From the NCBI RefSeq assembly GCF_024519285.1, contig NZ_JAMZCY010000001.1, forward strand, positions 434,001-498,000: 64,000 nt of DNA, read 5' to 3'. Source of the stretch: Cohnella sp. WQ 127256 (GTDB lineage Bacteria; Bacillota; Bacilli; Paenibacillales; Paenibacillaceae). The notes below the pieces were generated by a model that saw only the letters and a program-made list of their open reading frames with translations, made no database searches and was not told where the DNA came from. The position numbers and the translations under genes were made by a program. Shown here in pieces: positions 63,565-64,000 of the stretch; position 1 is the first letter of the stretch; each line of letters begins with the position of its first letter.

Positions 63565-64000
63565 ATGAATAGCGATCTTACAATGGAGCATTGGCGCTCC
63601 CAACTAGAAGAAGAATTGAAATCGAACATTCTCGATTTCTGGATTAAGCATACTGTGGATGAGTTGAATGGGGGTTTCGTAGGTGAAATTAAGAGTGATA
63701 TGACCGTTATGCCAGACGCTGACAAAGGTTTAGTGCTACATGCACGCATCTTATGGACCTTCGCTACGGCATATCGTCTCTATCAGGATGTTCCTTATCT
63801 GATCATGGCGCGGAGAGCTTACGATGCGCTTGATAAGTTTTTCAGAGATAGGGAGCACGGAGGACTATATTGGATGGTGGATGTGTCCGGTATACCCGTT
63901 CAGGAGAAAAAACAAATTTACGGTCAAGCATTCGTAATCTATGCCCTTTCCGAATACTACCGAGCTACAGGCTCAGAAGAAGCTCTAGCATGGGCCCGGG
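63565..64000 (+). CDS. Cellobiose/mannobiose 2-epimerase, N-terminal part, cut by window edge
   Basis: The frame runs off the right edge after 145 residues. LKSNILDFWIKHTVDELNGGFVGEI, KGLVLHARILWTFATAYRLYQD, YDALDKFFRDREHGGLYWMVD and KKQIYGQAFVIYALSEYYRAT are the first part of the (alpha/alpha)6 barrel of the N-acylglucosamine 2-epimerase/cellobiose 2-epimerase family. GGAGGG about 12 bases upstream favours the ATG at 63565; one at 63541 is in frame but without ribosome site. Next to GH113, the likely substrate is mannobiose, which it would turn into mannosyl-glucose for a GH130 phosphorylase that may lie outside the window. Confidence 0.85.
   Translation, partial: MNSDLTMEHWRSQLEEELKSNILDFWIKHTVDELNGGFVGEIKSDMTVMPDADKGLVLHARILWTFATAYRLYQDVPYLIMARRAYDALDKFFRDREHGGLYWMVDVSGIPVQEKKQIYGQAFVIYALSEYYRATGSEEALAWAR

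Overview
The window looks like a chromosomal segment of a plant-polysaccharide-degrading Gram-positive of the Paenibacillaceae (Paenibacillus/Cohnella type). The grounds are strong AGGAGG-type ribosome sites, frequent GTG and TTG starts, lipoprotein sugar-binding proteins without a PTS, four YesM/YesN-type two-component pairs, a Bacillus-like Fur, a YjcZ-family spore peptide and a WGxxGxxG protein. This is inferred from content only. No tRNA, rRNA, prophage, IS element or CRISPR array was seen.

Region A (1-15.7 kb) is a glycosidase block: a GH78 rhamnosidase cut by the left edge and divergent from a GH106-type enzyme, a YesM/YesN pair (4.5-7.1 kb), then GH42 and GH95, then GH2 and an SDR oxidoreductase. 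A 112-bp repeat carrying AATAACGTTATT palindromes follows (15.8-16.0 kb).

Region B (16.2-28.3 kb) appears to be one transcription unit: sensor kinase, sugar-binding lipoprotein, two ABC permeases, AraC-type response regulator, a GH127-like cysteine/zinc glycosidase, an Asp/Glu-racemase-fold protein, a RuBisCO-like protein (RLP) and a DUF1537 acid-sugar kinase. RLP plus DUF1537 kinase is the signature of 3-oxo-isoapionate-4-phosphate chemistry in known D-apionate pathways, but the usual upstream enzymes are absent and other proteins take their place. This is the best candidate for an undescribed pathway.

Region C (28.3-38.5 kb) holds a 51-bp repeat block, a divergent LacI regulator with a dense TTTAGTTTA operator field, and a tightly coupled operon of FucI-like isomerase, split transketolase, FGGY kinase, nucleoside-hydrolase-like protein and GH78 rhamnosidase. 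It reads as a non-oxidative route for an unusual pentose, for which apiose to apulose is the leading guess.

Region D (38.6-47.1 kb) is a third YesM/YesN system with a sugar ABC transporter and an unrecognised 549-residue protein that may be a glycosidase. Region E (47.2-55.4 kb) is a GntR regulator with glycolate/lactate oxidase subunits GlcD and GlcF, Fur, a TetR-controlled membrane protein with an HrtB/HrtA-like exporter, and two small sporulation or surface proteins. Region F (55.5-64 kb) is a fourth YesM/YesN pair, two sugar permeases without a visible binding protein, a LacI regulator, a GH113 beta-mannanase and a 2-epimerase cut by the right edge: a manno-oligosaccharide locus.

The rhamnosidases, GH95, GH42, GH2, GH127-like enzyme and possible apiose modules together suggest a feast on pectin side chains (perhaps rhamnogalacturonan II) or apiosylated and rhamnosylated plant glycosides. 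That reading is inference.
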